A DNA stretch of 7,899 nt from Candidatus Mancarchaeum sp. (GTDB taxonomy: Archaea > Micrarchaeota > Micrarchaeia > Micrarchaeales > Micrarchaeaceae). The DNA is taken from assembly GCA_027364995.1 (NCBI GenBank), contig DAHXOG010000006.1:7792-15690 (forward strand). The letters are read 5' to 3'. Below the pieces are notes generated by a model. It saw nothing but the letters and a program-made list of their open reading frames with translations. It was not told the origin of the DNA and did no database searches. The translations under genes and the position numbers were made by a program. Of this stretch, positions 1 to 5,739 are shown piece by piece; position 1 is the first letter of the stretch, and the number at the start of each line of letters is the position of its first letter.

Positions 1-2111
1 ACATCAATCCCCAATTTCCTGCCTATATGTATTGCGATTATCCTTGATAGCGTATCGTTTATGCGCCTGCCGTACAGCGAATGGAATACAGTTATGTTTT
101 GCTTGGCCTTTGGGTCTTTCGTTATTTCAATTAATATGAGCTTGTCGTTGGGAATTACATCTGCGTAAAGCTTTTGCTCTACGAAATACCCGTAAATGGC
201 TTTTACTGCATTGCTGTCCACTGGCAGCGCGCTTATTATATCGGAGGTATCCTTAGACATCTTGGATTTTAGCTTTAGCGTGGATTTTTTTGATTGCTTC
301 GAAATAGATTTAGACATTATTCCCCGAAATTTCCCAATCTCTATTGCAAGCTCATAGCTTAACGGCAATTGCTCGGAGAACCATGGAGGTATTGTCGGCA
401 TTAATGATGTGGCCTGCGATACGTAGCATTTCATGCCCTTTGCATACTCGAATCTGTACAGCCTTCCGCCAAGCGTGAATATGTCTCCCTGCTTTAGCCT
501 TGTCAGGAACTCCTCTTCTATGCTGCCGATCCATTTTTTCGTTTTTGTTTCCAATACGCTTACGGACACCTCGTCAGGTATTGCACCGAGGTTAAGCATG
601 TATATTGGCCTTATCATCTTTCCGCGCTTTCCGAATGTGCCTGTGCTTTCGTCGTACCATATCTTTCCATAGACATGCCTGCTCTCCAATCCGACGTACT
701 CGCCTGCAAGGTATTTCACAGTAGACATGTAATCGGAGTAGTCAAGGCTATGGTAAGGATATGCGTGCCTTATTACTTCATATGCCTCTTTAATATCCCA
801 TTTCTTCGTTATTGACATGCCGACTATATGCTGCGCCAGCACATCAAGCGCGTTCATCGGCACTTTGAAGGAATCCAAGTGATGCTTGAGCGCAGCATCG
901 AGCATAACACTGCATTCGACTAAATCGTCCCTGTTGAGCACTATGATCTCGCCTTTTGCAGTAGATTTGTATTTGTGCCCAGCACGGCCTATCCTTTGAA
1001 CGGCCCTCGTTACGCTCTTTGGGGAGCCTAACTGCACAACATTGTCTATGCTGCCGATGTCTACCCCGAGTTCCAGGCTTGTAGACGATACAACGCATTT
1101 AAGCGAACCTGATTTCAGGAGCTCCTCAACTTCAAGCCTTGATTCTCTCGATAACGAGCCGTGATGCGCGGCTATCTCCTCGTTGTAGCCGAATTTTTTC
1201 TTTAGATTAAAAACCACGCGCTCAGTTCCGCTTCTCGTATTCGTGAATACAAGTGTTGATTTGCTCTCTTTTATTATCTTGTTTATTATGTTGTAGGTAT
1301 TCTGCTCTATCTCCTCGTCAGGCGAGTATATCATGTCCTTTACAGGGCTCATTGCCTTTACGTCAAGCTTCTTGCTCCATGATGCATCGACTATTATGCA
1401 ATCATTGGGCTTTCCCGATGAATCGTATCCCACCAAGTACTTGCCTGCCTCGTCCAATGGATATAGCGTAGCGCCCAGGCCTATGCGCGTGAAGTCGTGG
1501 TTTACCATGCTGCGTAGGCGCTCTACGGAGAGCGCCAGGTGAACTCCGCGCTTGTTGTTTGCAAGCTCGTGGATCTCGTCGATTATTATGTACTCTACGT
1601 TTTTGAAGTTTTCAGAAAATTTTTCAGATGTTATCAGTATTGCAAGGCTCTCCGGGGTAGTAACCAATATGTTCGGAGGGTGATCAAGCATCCTTTTGCG
1701 CTCTTTTTGTGTGGTATCTCCAGTCCTTACTGCTATAGTAACCTTCGAGGAGATCTTGTCTTTTGATGTGACTTCGTATATTTCTTCCAACGGTTTGCTC
1801 AGGTTTTTGTATATATCGTTATTTAACGCCTTTAATGGGGATATGTATATGCAGTATATCTCTTCCTTAAGCTCCCCTTTCGAGGCCTTGTTGAAAAGGT
1901 TGCTAAGTATTGTGATAAATCCCGACATCGTCTTTCCGGAGCCAGTAGGCGCTGCCACAAGTATGTTCTTGCGTTCGCTAATAAGTTTAAACGTGAAGCG
2001 TTGCGGGATTGTTAATTCTTTGAAGTTTTTAGTGAACCATTCGCGTACATTCTCATTAAGCACACTCAATGATTCTTCTTCGCTGAAGGATTTATCCATG
2101 TATTTTATCAT
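1..2111 (-). CDS. Lhr-type superfamily 2 ATP-dependent helicase, C-terminus outside window
   Basis: Lhr-family helicases use ATP to translocate on and unwind nucleic acid; in archaea they are linked to DNA repair and RNA handling. About 703 codons are visible before the left edge. Numbered from the ATG at 2111, the motifs in order are IPQ (35-37), Walker A APTGSGKT (54-61), SPLKAL (91-96), TTPESL (151-156), the DEIH box (178-181), GAT in place of the usual SAT of motif III (213-215), FTNTRS of motif IV (289-294), SLELGVDIG of motif V (345-353) and QRIGRAGH of motif VI (372-379). Beyond the two RecA domains, GAIPDE (509-514) and PPWFSEQLPLS (575-585) match the Lhr-core and separate it from Hel308 or Ski2 proteins. 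The start is uncertain: in-frame ATGs lie at 2111 and 2099, neither has a clear Shine-Dalgarno sequence, and TAG closes the frame at 2124-2126. Family lengths suggest 150-250 residues are missing. I cannot tell aLhr1 from aLhr2 without the C-terminus. Confidence 0.93.
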   Translation of the reverse strand, partial: MIKYMDKSFSEEESLSVLNENVREWFTKNFKELTIPQRFTFKLISERKNILVAAPTGSGKTMSGFITILSNLFNKASKGELKEEIYCIYISPLKALNNDIYKNLSKPLEEIYEVTSKDKISSKVTIAVRTGDTTQKERKRMLDHPPNILVTTPESLAILITSEKFSENFKNVEYIIIDEIHELANNKRGVHLALSVERLRSMVNHDFTRIGLGATLYPLDEAGKYLVGYDSSGKPNDCIIVDASWSKKLDVKAMSPVKDMIYSPDEEIEQNTYNIINKIIKESKSTLVFTNTRSGTERVVFNLKKKFGYNEEIAAHHGSLSRESRLEVEELLKSGSLKCVVSSTSLELGVDIGSIDNVVQLGSPKSVTRAVQRIGRAGHKYKSTAKGEIIVLNRDDLVECSVMLDAALKHHLDSFKVPMNALDVLAQHIVGMSITKKWDIKEAYEVIRHAYPYHSLDYSDYMSTVKYLAGEYVGLESRHVYGKIWYDESTGTFGKRGKMIRPIYMLNLGAIPDEVSVSVLETKTKKWIGSIEEEFLTRLKQGDIFTLGGRLYRFEYAKGMKCYVSQATSLMPTIPPWFSEQLPLSYELAIEIGKFRGIMSKSISKQSKKSTLKLKSKMSKDTSDIISALPVDSNAVKAIYGYFVEQKLYADVIPNDKLILIEITKDPKAKQNITVFHSLYGRRINDTLSRIIAIHIGRKLGID

Positions 2112-2121
2112 AATAACACGC

Positions 2122-2147
2122 AACTAATAAAAAGAAAAAATAAGTAA
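2122..2147 (-). promoter_or_regulatory. Possible core promoter of the Lhr helicase gene
   Basis: Read on the minus strand, an AT-rich block (TTACTTATTTTTTC followed by TTTTTATTAG) lies about 15-45 bases upstream of the two candidate helicase ATGs. Archaeal TATA boxes sit about 25-30 bases before the transcription start, so a start from here would give a leaderless or nearly leaderless mRNA, which agrees with the absence of a Shine-Dalgarno sequence. The match to the TATA consensus is weak. The same T-rich block could equally be the terminator of the upstream ferredoxin gene, or serve both roles. Confidence 0.3.
2129..2140 (-). terminator. Oligo-T tract, likely archaeal-type terminator after the ferredoxin gene
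   Basis: On the minus strand this is TTTTTTCTTTTT, about 85-95 bases past the ferredoxin stop codon. Archaeal RNA polymerase commonly terminates at U-rich runs without needing a hairpin, and this is the strongest T-run in the intergenic region. A weak 6-bp stem (2157-2162 with 2179-2184) and the perfect stem at 2190-2214 precede it in the transcript. Termination here is inferred from base composition only. Confidence 0.5.
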
Positions 2148-2189
2148 GGGCTGCATTGGCATGTGCAACCCGATATCTATGCCATGTTG

Positions 2190-2214
2190 TTATGCATGCA
2201 TTGCGCATGCATAA
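2190..2214. repeat. Perfect 10-bp inverted repeat rich in ATGCAT, just after the ferredoxin stop
   Basis: The arms are TTATGCATGC (2190-2199) and GCATGCATAA (2205-2214), separated by the 5-base loop ATTGC. In the ferredoxin mRNA this would form a stem-loop starting about 10 bases after the stop codon at 2225-2227. It could stabilise the 3' end, take part in termination, or be a palindromic protein-binding site in DNA. It belongs to a wider cluster of ATGCAT hexamers spanning 2192-2325. Confidence 0.7.
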
Positions 2215-2224
2215 ATGCATGTGC

Positions 2225-2584
2225 TTATGCATATATTGACTTGTATTCTGTTCCTGAATCGTCTATTATATGTATGCATTCGCCTTCGCATTGTATCAGG
2301 CACGCCTGGCACAATATGCATGCATCGCCATTTACGGCCACGGATATGCCGCCGCTGGTGCCGTCGTTTGTCTCTGCGAAGTGCTTATGGCCGTCCTCGA
2401 CCTTTGACCATTTATCCAGTATGGACTGGTCAGTCTGCCCTTTCCATTGGGCGTTCTCAGGCGCTGTGTCCTTATTCACTTCGCCGACATTTCCTCTGTC
2501 CCTAAGCTCGAAAACTGCAACTGGGCAAACGTCCTTGCAGTGCTGGCAACCGGTACATAATGGTTTATCTACATACACTTTCAT
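2225..2584 (-). CDS. Dicluster [4Fe-4S] ferredoxin-like protein with long inter-cluster linker
   Basis: This is probably a small soluble electron carrier of 119 residues holding two iron-sulfur clusters. The first site is CTGCQHCKDVCP (Cys10, 13, 16, 20), followed by VAVFEL, which resembles the CPVxVFE stretch of archaeal seven- and eight-iron ferredoxins. The second site is CILCQACLIQC (Cys89, 92, 95, 99). It is followed by Glu instead of the usual Pro, and an extra Cys103 lies four residues on. Between the sites is a polar linker of about 68 residues, much longer than the 20-40 typical of small ferredoxins, with two Trp (48 and 59) and an acidic, Asn/Gly-rich second half. There is no signal peptide or membrane segment. 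The ATG at 2584 has AGTGAT three bases upstream. Separate spacing and its own promoter suggest it is not part of the ribosomal operon in function. Its redox partner is unknown. Confidence 0.85.
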   Translation of the reverse strand: MKVYVDKPLCTGCQHCKDVCPVAVFELRDRGNVGEVNKDTAPENAQWKGQTDQSILDKWSKVEDGHKHFAETNDGTSGGISVAVNGDACILCQACLIQCEGECIHIIDDSGTEYKSIYA

Positions 2585-2587
2585 TTT

Positions 2588-2593
2588 ATCACT
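2588..2593 (-). promoter_or_regulatory. Ribosome binding site of the ferredoxin gene
   Basis: AGTGAT on the minus strand lies three bases before the ATG at 2584. It complements the ATCAC part of the anti-Shine-Dalgarno end typical of archaeal 16S rRNA. The same hexamer precedes uS5 and eS4, which supports this start. Confidence 0.55.
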
Positions 2594-2629
2594 TTATATC
2601 GTTATTCAAATAAATTCTGACGCAAAAGC

Positions 2630-2653
2630 ATTTAAAACCTATAAAAGTTTTCC
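2630..2653 (-). promoter_or_regulatory. Candidate BRE/TATA promoter of the ferredoxin gene
   Basis: On the minus strand GGAAAAC (purine-rich, BRE-like) runs into CTTTTATAGG (2638-2647), with a second TATA-like block GGTTTTAAAT at 2630-2639. A transcription start about 25 bases downstream would leave a leader of roughly 25-35 bases carrying the AGTGAT ribosome binding site. It lies in the 85-base gap after uS5, the widest gap downstream of any ribosomal gene here. Readthrough from the ribosomal operon is not excluded. Confidence 0.5.
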
Positions 2654-2669
2654 TTACCTTGTGTAAAAT

Positions 2670-3338
2670 TTATCTTGCCTTTCTGGCCTCTTCCAGGTTC
2701 TTCATGCTTATGGTATGCTTGAACGCATCCATGACTGCCATCAGAACGTTATACGTGGTCCTTGTCCTTCCCTTTGAAAAGCTCCAGATGTCCTTTACTC
2801 CTGCAAGCTCAAGCATGCGCTTCACGTGCTTGCTCGCCACTATGCCCAATCCCTTGGGCGCAGGCTTTAAAAGCACCTCTACGCTGCCGCATTTGCCCCT
2901 TGTTATGAACGGAAGGCTATGCTGCTGTCCGCAGGTGCACTGCCATGAGCCGCAGCCCATGAGCACTGGCATGACATTGCGCTTTGCAGCGTTTATGGCA
3001 GAGTCTATGGCGGCTTTTACTTCTGCGTCCTTTGCCGCACCTACGCCCACATGGCCGTTTCCGTCACCGATTATTGCAGTGACCCTGAACTTCTGCTTCC
3101 TGTTGTTGCTTGTCATCCTCTGTACGCTCTTTATCTCGACGATTTCGCTGTTTATATTAGGCAGAAGCGCATCGACTATGCCATTCTCTTCTATGCTCTT
3201 GCCCATGCTGTATATTTGCTCTAGGCTCGTAACAGATCCGGCCTTTACCATCCTTCCAAGTTCTGTTACTGGCTCCCAAGCTGCAACGTCAAATTCTTTG
3301 CGTCTTTCCTGATTATTATAACGGCCTCTTCCTCTCAA
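2670..3338 (-). CDS. rps5: Small ribosomal subunit protein uS5 (archaeal type)
   Basis: uS5 binds 16S rRNA near the mRNA entry channel and the decoding centre, and contributes to translational accuracy. The 222-residue product shows WEPVTELGR (21-29), the double-stranded RNA-binding S5 domain with FRVTAIIGDGNGHVGVG (84-100), and the archaeal/eukaryotic loop GCGSWQCTCGQQHSLPF (128-144), absent from bacterial S5. The C-terminal domain follows with GSVEVLLKPAPKGLG (151-165) and LAGVKDIWSFSKGRTRTT (178-195). The start codon is TTG: the conserved Trp21 lies before the first internal Met (residue 30), so initiation must be upstream, and AGTGAT sits three bases before the TTG. Only 4 bases separate it from the uL18 stop, so it is the last gene of the operon here. 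uL30 and uL15, which usually follow, are absent. Confidence 0.96.
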   Translation of the reverse strand: MRGRGRYNNQERRKEFDVAAWEPVTELGRMVKAGSVTSLEQIYSMGKSIEENGIVDALLPNINSEIVEIKSVQRMTSNNRKQKFRVTAIIGDGNGHVGVGAAKDAEVKAAIDSAINAAKRNVMPVLMGCGSWQCTCGQQHSLPFITRGKCGSVEVLLKPAPKGLGIVASKHVKRMLELAGVKDIWSFSKGRTRTTYNVLMAVMDAFKHTISMKNLEEARKAR

Positions 3339-3341
3339 TAA

Positions 3342-3347
3342 ATCACT
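3342..3347 (-). promoter_or_regulatory. Ribosome binding site supporting the TTG start of uS5
   Basis: AGTGAT on the minus strand overlaps the uL18 stop codon (TGA at 3343-3345) and lies three bases before the TTG at 3338. Identical sequence and spacing occur before the ferredoxin gene. This decides the otherwise doubtful non-ATG start and suggests translational coupling with uL18. Confidence 0.55.
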
Positions 3348-3894
3348 TTGTTATCGTAATCTTGTTCTTCACTTCGCCAAAGGCCTTTTCAAGCTCCTTG
3401 ACATCAACCTTGGCTTTTTCGTATTGTGAAAATTCAGAGCTGCCTTTCTTTACGCCCTTCTTTGCGTATTGCGATATGTGCGCCCCTGAAATCCTTGACT
3501 CGTCGGCCTCGATATTGGACAATAGCTCTATGCCGTTATCCTTGCAGCCTTTTGCCGCCGAGAATATCACATTTCCGCTTATGGGCTTGTTCAGGCCAAC
3601 ATCGAGCACCATTGAGCCTGTTATGCCCTTGTCCTTTGCCTTCTTTGCCAGCAGCATTCCGGTAAGGTATGCAGTTGGTATGTTGGACTTAGGCATCCAT
3701 CCCATGCCTTTAAGCTCGGATGACGATGCGCTTGCCATTATCGTGTCGCCGCTTGGATCGTATGCTATTATCTGTGCTGTTATGGCCCTGTTGCTCCTGC
3801 GTATGACTACGCGTGGAAGCCTGCTTTTTAGAAGGGCTATCCTCTTCCTGTAATTTGTAAGCGATTGTGCGCGCCTCCTTCTATTGATTTTCAT
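3343..3894 (-). CDS. rpl18: Large ribosomal subunit protein uL18 (5S rRNA binding)
   Basis: uL18 binds 5S rRNA together with uL5 and anchors it in the central protuberance of the large subunit. The 183-residue protein has a basic N-terminus (NRRRRAQ, 4-10; NYRKR, 14-18). After it come LPRVVIRRSNRAITAQII (26-43), the archaeal-type SSELKGMGW (58-66), PTAYLTGMLLAKKA (73-86), VLDVGL (96-101) and the conserved FSAAKGCKDNGIEL (111-124). It ends in a lysine-rich, probably helical tail. The frame is open upstream into eL19 to 3936, but the ATG at 3894 is preferred: it has GAGGTA six bases before it and gives the basic start normal for the family. It begins 10 bases after the eL19 stop and is followed 4 bases later by uS5. 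Confidence 0.95.
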   Translation of the reverse strand: MKINRRRRAQSLTNYRKRIALLKSRLPRVVIRRSNRAITAQIIAYDPSGDTIMASASSSELKGMGWMPKSNIPTAYLTGMLLAKKAKDKGITGSMVLDVGLNKPISGNVIFSAAKGCKDNGIELLSNIEADESRISGAHISQYAKKGVKKGSSEFSQYEKAKVDVKELEKAFGEVKNKITITK

Positions 3895-3900
3895 GAAATA

Positions 3901-3906
3901 TACCTC
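3901..3906 (-). promoter_or_regulatory. Ribosome binding site fixing the uL18 start
   Basis: GAGGTA on the minus strand lies six bases before the ATG at 3894 and overlaps the eL19 stop codon (TGA at 3905-3907). It is the most consensus-like Shine-Dalgarno sequence in the window and argues against the longer frame starting at 3936. Confidence 0.65.
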
Positions 3907-4378
3907 ATATGTGCTTGAGCTTCTCAAGCCTTTCATCGTTAATGCCCACGCCCTTGCTCCTTATGTAATTAAGCAATGTTGCCTTTGTCTGGAATGTTCC
4001 GCCCTTGACCAATGCGTAGAACGTCTTGTATTGTTCGTTGTCTATGGTATTGTCCGTCTTAAGTGCTGCAAGGATCCTTCTTTGCGACCTCATCCTTTTC
4101 ATGTGGCTTGCCGTTCCGCGTGCCTTCTTCGTTCCTTTCTTCCTTCCAGGGCCGCGCTTCCTGCCTTCTGCCCTCTTTTTCTTAAGCTCCTTGCCGTATT
4201 TGCTTGCATTGTGCTTTTCCACTATTGCGTATATGCTGCCCTTTTTTATTAGATCCTTAACGTCTTCCCTTGTTATTGCTTTCTTGGCGTCGTCCATTGC
4301 AGAAGGCTTTATCCTTATGCTCGTTTCGCCGCGCTTCATTATGTCTGAAGCCACTCTTCGTGTAAGTTTAACGCTCAT
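3905..4378 (-). CDS. rpl19e: Large ribosomal subunit protein eL19
   Basis: eL19 is an archaeal/eukaryotic large-subunit protein, absent from bacteria, that binds 23S rRNA and helps form an inter-subunit bridge. The 157-residue product matches the usual archaeal length of about 150. The N-terminal helical domain contains TRRVASDIMKRG (6-17) and AITREDVKDLIKKGSIY (34-50). A very basic linker GRKRGPGRKKGTKKARG (72-88) is the family hallmark. The C-terminal part has MRSQRRILAALK (96-107) and TFYALVKGGTF (119-129). It looks divergent: I see no Trp at all, whereas archaeal members usually keep one in the early WIDP-like motif (here RIKP, 22-25) and one before the RxxR segment. The ATG overlaps the eL32 stop as ATGA, and GGTG lies seven bases upstream, so translation is probably coupled. 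Confidence 0.95.
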   Translation of the reverse strand: MSVKLTRRVASDIMKRGETSIRIKPSAMDDAKKAITREDVKDLIKKGSIYAIVEKHNASKYGKELKKKRAEGRKRGPGRKKGTKKARGTASHMKRMRSQRRILAALKTDNTIDNEQYKTFYALVKGGTFQTKATLLNYIRSKGVGINDERLEKLKHI

Positions 4379-4779
4379 TTCTTAACACCGTTTACTATCT
4401 TTACATCGCTTGATGATGCCGCCTTCTGCATTTCCAGGCGCTTCCTCTTTCCTACATCATGAGATATGACTATGTTGTAGGAGCCTATTTCCGGATTGTG
4501 CAGTGCATCATTCAGCTCATTCATGTTATGGACAAGCAGTAATTTTTTCCCGTCTACCCTTACGCCTAGCAGTTCGGGCTTGTTCCTGTAGCCTATTCCA
4601 GGGGTAGCTCCCATGAAATCCTTCTTTATCCTCTTCTTGTTGTCCTGGCCGCGCTGCTTATGCCATCTTTCCGGCACGCTTTTCCTGTTCTTTGCGCCTG
4701 CATTAGGGACATTGAATTTTGGATGGCTCTTCTTTTTTGGCTTTTTTGCCGTTTTCTTGAGGTTTGATTTTCCTTGCAT
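4375..4779 (-). CDS. rpl32e: Large ribosomal subunit protein eL32
   Basis: eL32 is a 23S rRNA-binding large-subunit protein restricted to archaea and eukaryotes. From the ATG at 4779 it has 134 residues, close to the short archaeal form. A lysine-rich N-terminus (8-22) is followed by the conserved core SVPERWHKQRGQDNKKRIK (34-52), which aligns with the family's RWRKPRGID-R motif. Then come GIGYRNKPELLG (61-72), LLLVHNMNEL (80-89) and a C-terminal Rossmann-like strand YNIVISHDVGKRKR (101-114). The start is a choice among three in-frame ATGs. The one at 4848 lies deep within uL6; that at 4785 overlaps the uL6 stop. The one at 4779 has GGAGTGAT (4784-4791) four bases upstream, matching the spacing seen for neighbouring genes. 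Its stop overlaps the eL19 start by 4 bases. Confidence 0.93.
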   Translation of the reverse strand: MQGKSNLKKTAKKPKKKSHPKFNVPNAGAKNRKSVPERWHKQRGQDNKKRIKKDFMGATPGIGYRNKPELLGVRVDGKKLLLVHNMNELNDALHNPEIGSYNIVISHDVGKRKRLEMQKAASSSDVKIVNGVKK

Positions 4780-4783
4780 AAAC

Positions 4784-4791
4784 ATCACTCC
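4784..4791 (-). promoter_or_regulatory. Ribosome binding site deciding the eL32 start
   Basis: GGAGTGAT on the minus strand spans the last codon and stop of uL6 and lies four bases before the ATG at 4779. The alternative ATG at 4785 falls inside this motif and could not use it, which favours the 4779 start. Confidence 0.55.
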
Positions 4792-5309
4792 ATCGAATAA
4801 TAGACTCCATCCTGGAATATGCGCTCGTCCTTGTGCTTTACCCTGCATGCCATCCTGACATTGGCTGCAGTCTGCTTGACATCATCGAAGTTTATTCCGT
4901 ATATGCGAAGCTTCTTATCCTTTGACTCTGCCTTGGTGCTTCCCACTATGTCCGCCGTGCGTGATGCACGCTCTCCAAGCATGTTTTTTATTATAATCGA
5001 TTTGGCATTGATTTCTATCGTCATCGGGAAGTGTGCATATACTGCCTCCATGCTTACCTCGAAATATTTTATAGTGCCGTTGATGTCGTTTGAGAGCTCC
5101 TTTGCCAGAGAAACCTCTGCCTTTGCAGCCTTCCTTGAAAGCTTTTTGTTTGCAGGAGCCTGTGTTATTACTATCTTTTTATCTGCGGCCTTCACGCTCA
5201 GCAAAGCGTCGTTGAACCTTCTTTCGTTGGTTCCAAGCGGGCCCTTTATCGATATCTTGTCTTCTGCGACTACTGCGCTTACGCCATTTTCCAAAGTTAT
5301 TTCAGCCAT
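4785..5309 (-). CDS. rpl6: Large ribosomal subunit protein uL6
   Basis: uL6 lies near the factor-binding site and sarcin-ricin loop of the large subunit. The 174-residue product has the expected two-repeat architecture. The first half carries KISIKGPLGTNERRF (18-32), the KGxLG/R pattern of the family. The second half carries VYAHFPMTIEI (90-100), IIIKNMLGERASRTADI (105-121), YGINFDDVKQTAANVR (137-152) and the archaeal C-terminus KDERIFQDGVYY (160-171). The stretch between the halves (about 55-90) is divergent; I do not see the usual NMixGVT segment. The ATG at 5309 follows a 34-base gap after uS8, the only sizeable gap inside the ribosomal run, with only a weak GGTAAT upstream. TGA at 4785-4787 overlaps the region used to initiate eL32. 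Confidence 0.95.
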   Translation of the reverse strand: MAEITLENGVSAVVAEDKISIKGPLGTNERRFNDALLSVKAADKKIVITQAPANKKLSRKAAKAEVSLAKELSNDINGTIKYFEVSMEAVYAHFPMTIEINAKSIIIKNMLGERASRTADIVGSTKAESKDKKLRIYGINFDDVKQTAANVRMACRVKHKDERIFQDGVYYSME

Positions 5310-5343
5310 TAAATTACCATGATACTTGATACTTAAACACTAC
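5310..5343 (-). other. Intercistronic gap between uS8 and uL6 with 7-bp tandem duplication
   Basis: This is the only gap longer than about 10 bases inside the ribosomal run. It contains GATACTT twice in tandem on the plus strand (5321-5334). No TATA box or T-rich terminator is clear. A weak GGTAAT near the uL6 ATG may serve as ribosome binding site. Confidence 0.5.
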
Positions 5344-5739
5344 TCAGTAAATGTAGGCCATTAGCCTGCCGCCGATGTTATTCTCGCGAGCCTTTCTGTT
5401 TGTCATTAGCCCTTTTGATGTTGATATTACGAGCATTCCGAAGTCCTTGCTTGGTATGTAACGCTCCTCGTACTTCCTTATGTCACCGCTTGACATTGAG
5501 TAATGGGGCTTTACCACGCCTATGCCGTTTATCTTGTTTGTCAGGTTCAGCCTTAGCTTCTTTGAATACCTGTCGGTGAATTCTTCGTATGTGCCTATAT
5601 ACCCTTCGTCCTTGAGGATGTCTATGAACGCCTTTATCTGCTTGGTCGAATACACGACGCAAGTAGGCCTTCCTATATTCTCGTTGGTTTTTATCTTGTT
5701 TATAGTGTCTGCGAGTCTGTCAACCATGAAATCAGCCAT
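5344..5739 (-). CDS. rps8: Small ribosomal subunit protein uS8
   Basis: uS8 is a primary 16S rRNA-binding protein that organises the central domain of the small subunit; in several organisms it also represses translation of its own operon. The protein has 131 residues, a normal archaeal length of about 130. It opens with DRLADTINKIKTNENIG (7-23), matching the family's DPLADALxxIxNxE start, then FIDILKDEGYIG (38-49). It ends with the conserved FGMLVISTSKGLMTNRKA (100-117) and NIGGRLMAYIY (121-131). The ATG at 5739 lies inside the end of uS14 (8-base overlap in another frame) and has no evident Shine-Dalgarno sequence, only AAAAAG just upstream. This suggests translation by coupling with uS14. 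Confidence 0.96.
   Translation of the reverse strand: MADFMVDRLADTINKIKTNENIGRPTCVVYSTKQIKAFIDILKDEGYIGTYEEFTDRYSKKLRLNLTNKINGIGVVKPHYSMSSGDIRKYEERYIPSKDFGMLVISTSKGLMTNRKARENNIGGRLMAYIY

Noticed and set aside
844..1098. Minus-strand 84-codon frame inside the helicase
   Set aside because: It is an alternative frame of the helicase coding strand with no domain or ribosome binding site.
1696..2127. Plus-strand open frame of 143 codons
   Set aside because: It lies wholly opposite the helicase N-terminal domain, whose Walker A, DEIH and other motifs are clear on the minus strand; the plus-strand product has no recognisable domain.
2190..2325. CRISPR-like or mobile-element repeat
   Set aside because: The repeated unit is a 6-base palindrome at irregular spacing, without spacers of even length, a transposase, or target duplications.
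2163..2666. Plus-strand open frame of 167 codons across the ferredoxin gene
   Set aside because: The minus strand encodes two cysteine cluster motifs there, while the plus frame is Cys/His/Ser-rich only as the reverse of those codons and of the ATGCAT repeats.
2659..3312. Plus-strand open frame of 217 codons opposite uS5
   Set aside because: uS5 is unmistakable on the other strand; the hydrophobic look of the plus product follows from the reverse complement of Lys/Glu-rich codons.
4780..4848. N-terminal extension of eL32 into uL6
   Set aside because: The extra residues are not conserved in eL32 and overlap uL6 coding sequence; the ATG at 4779 has a well-placed ribosome binding site.
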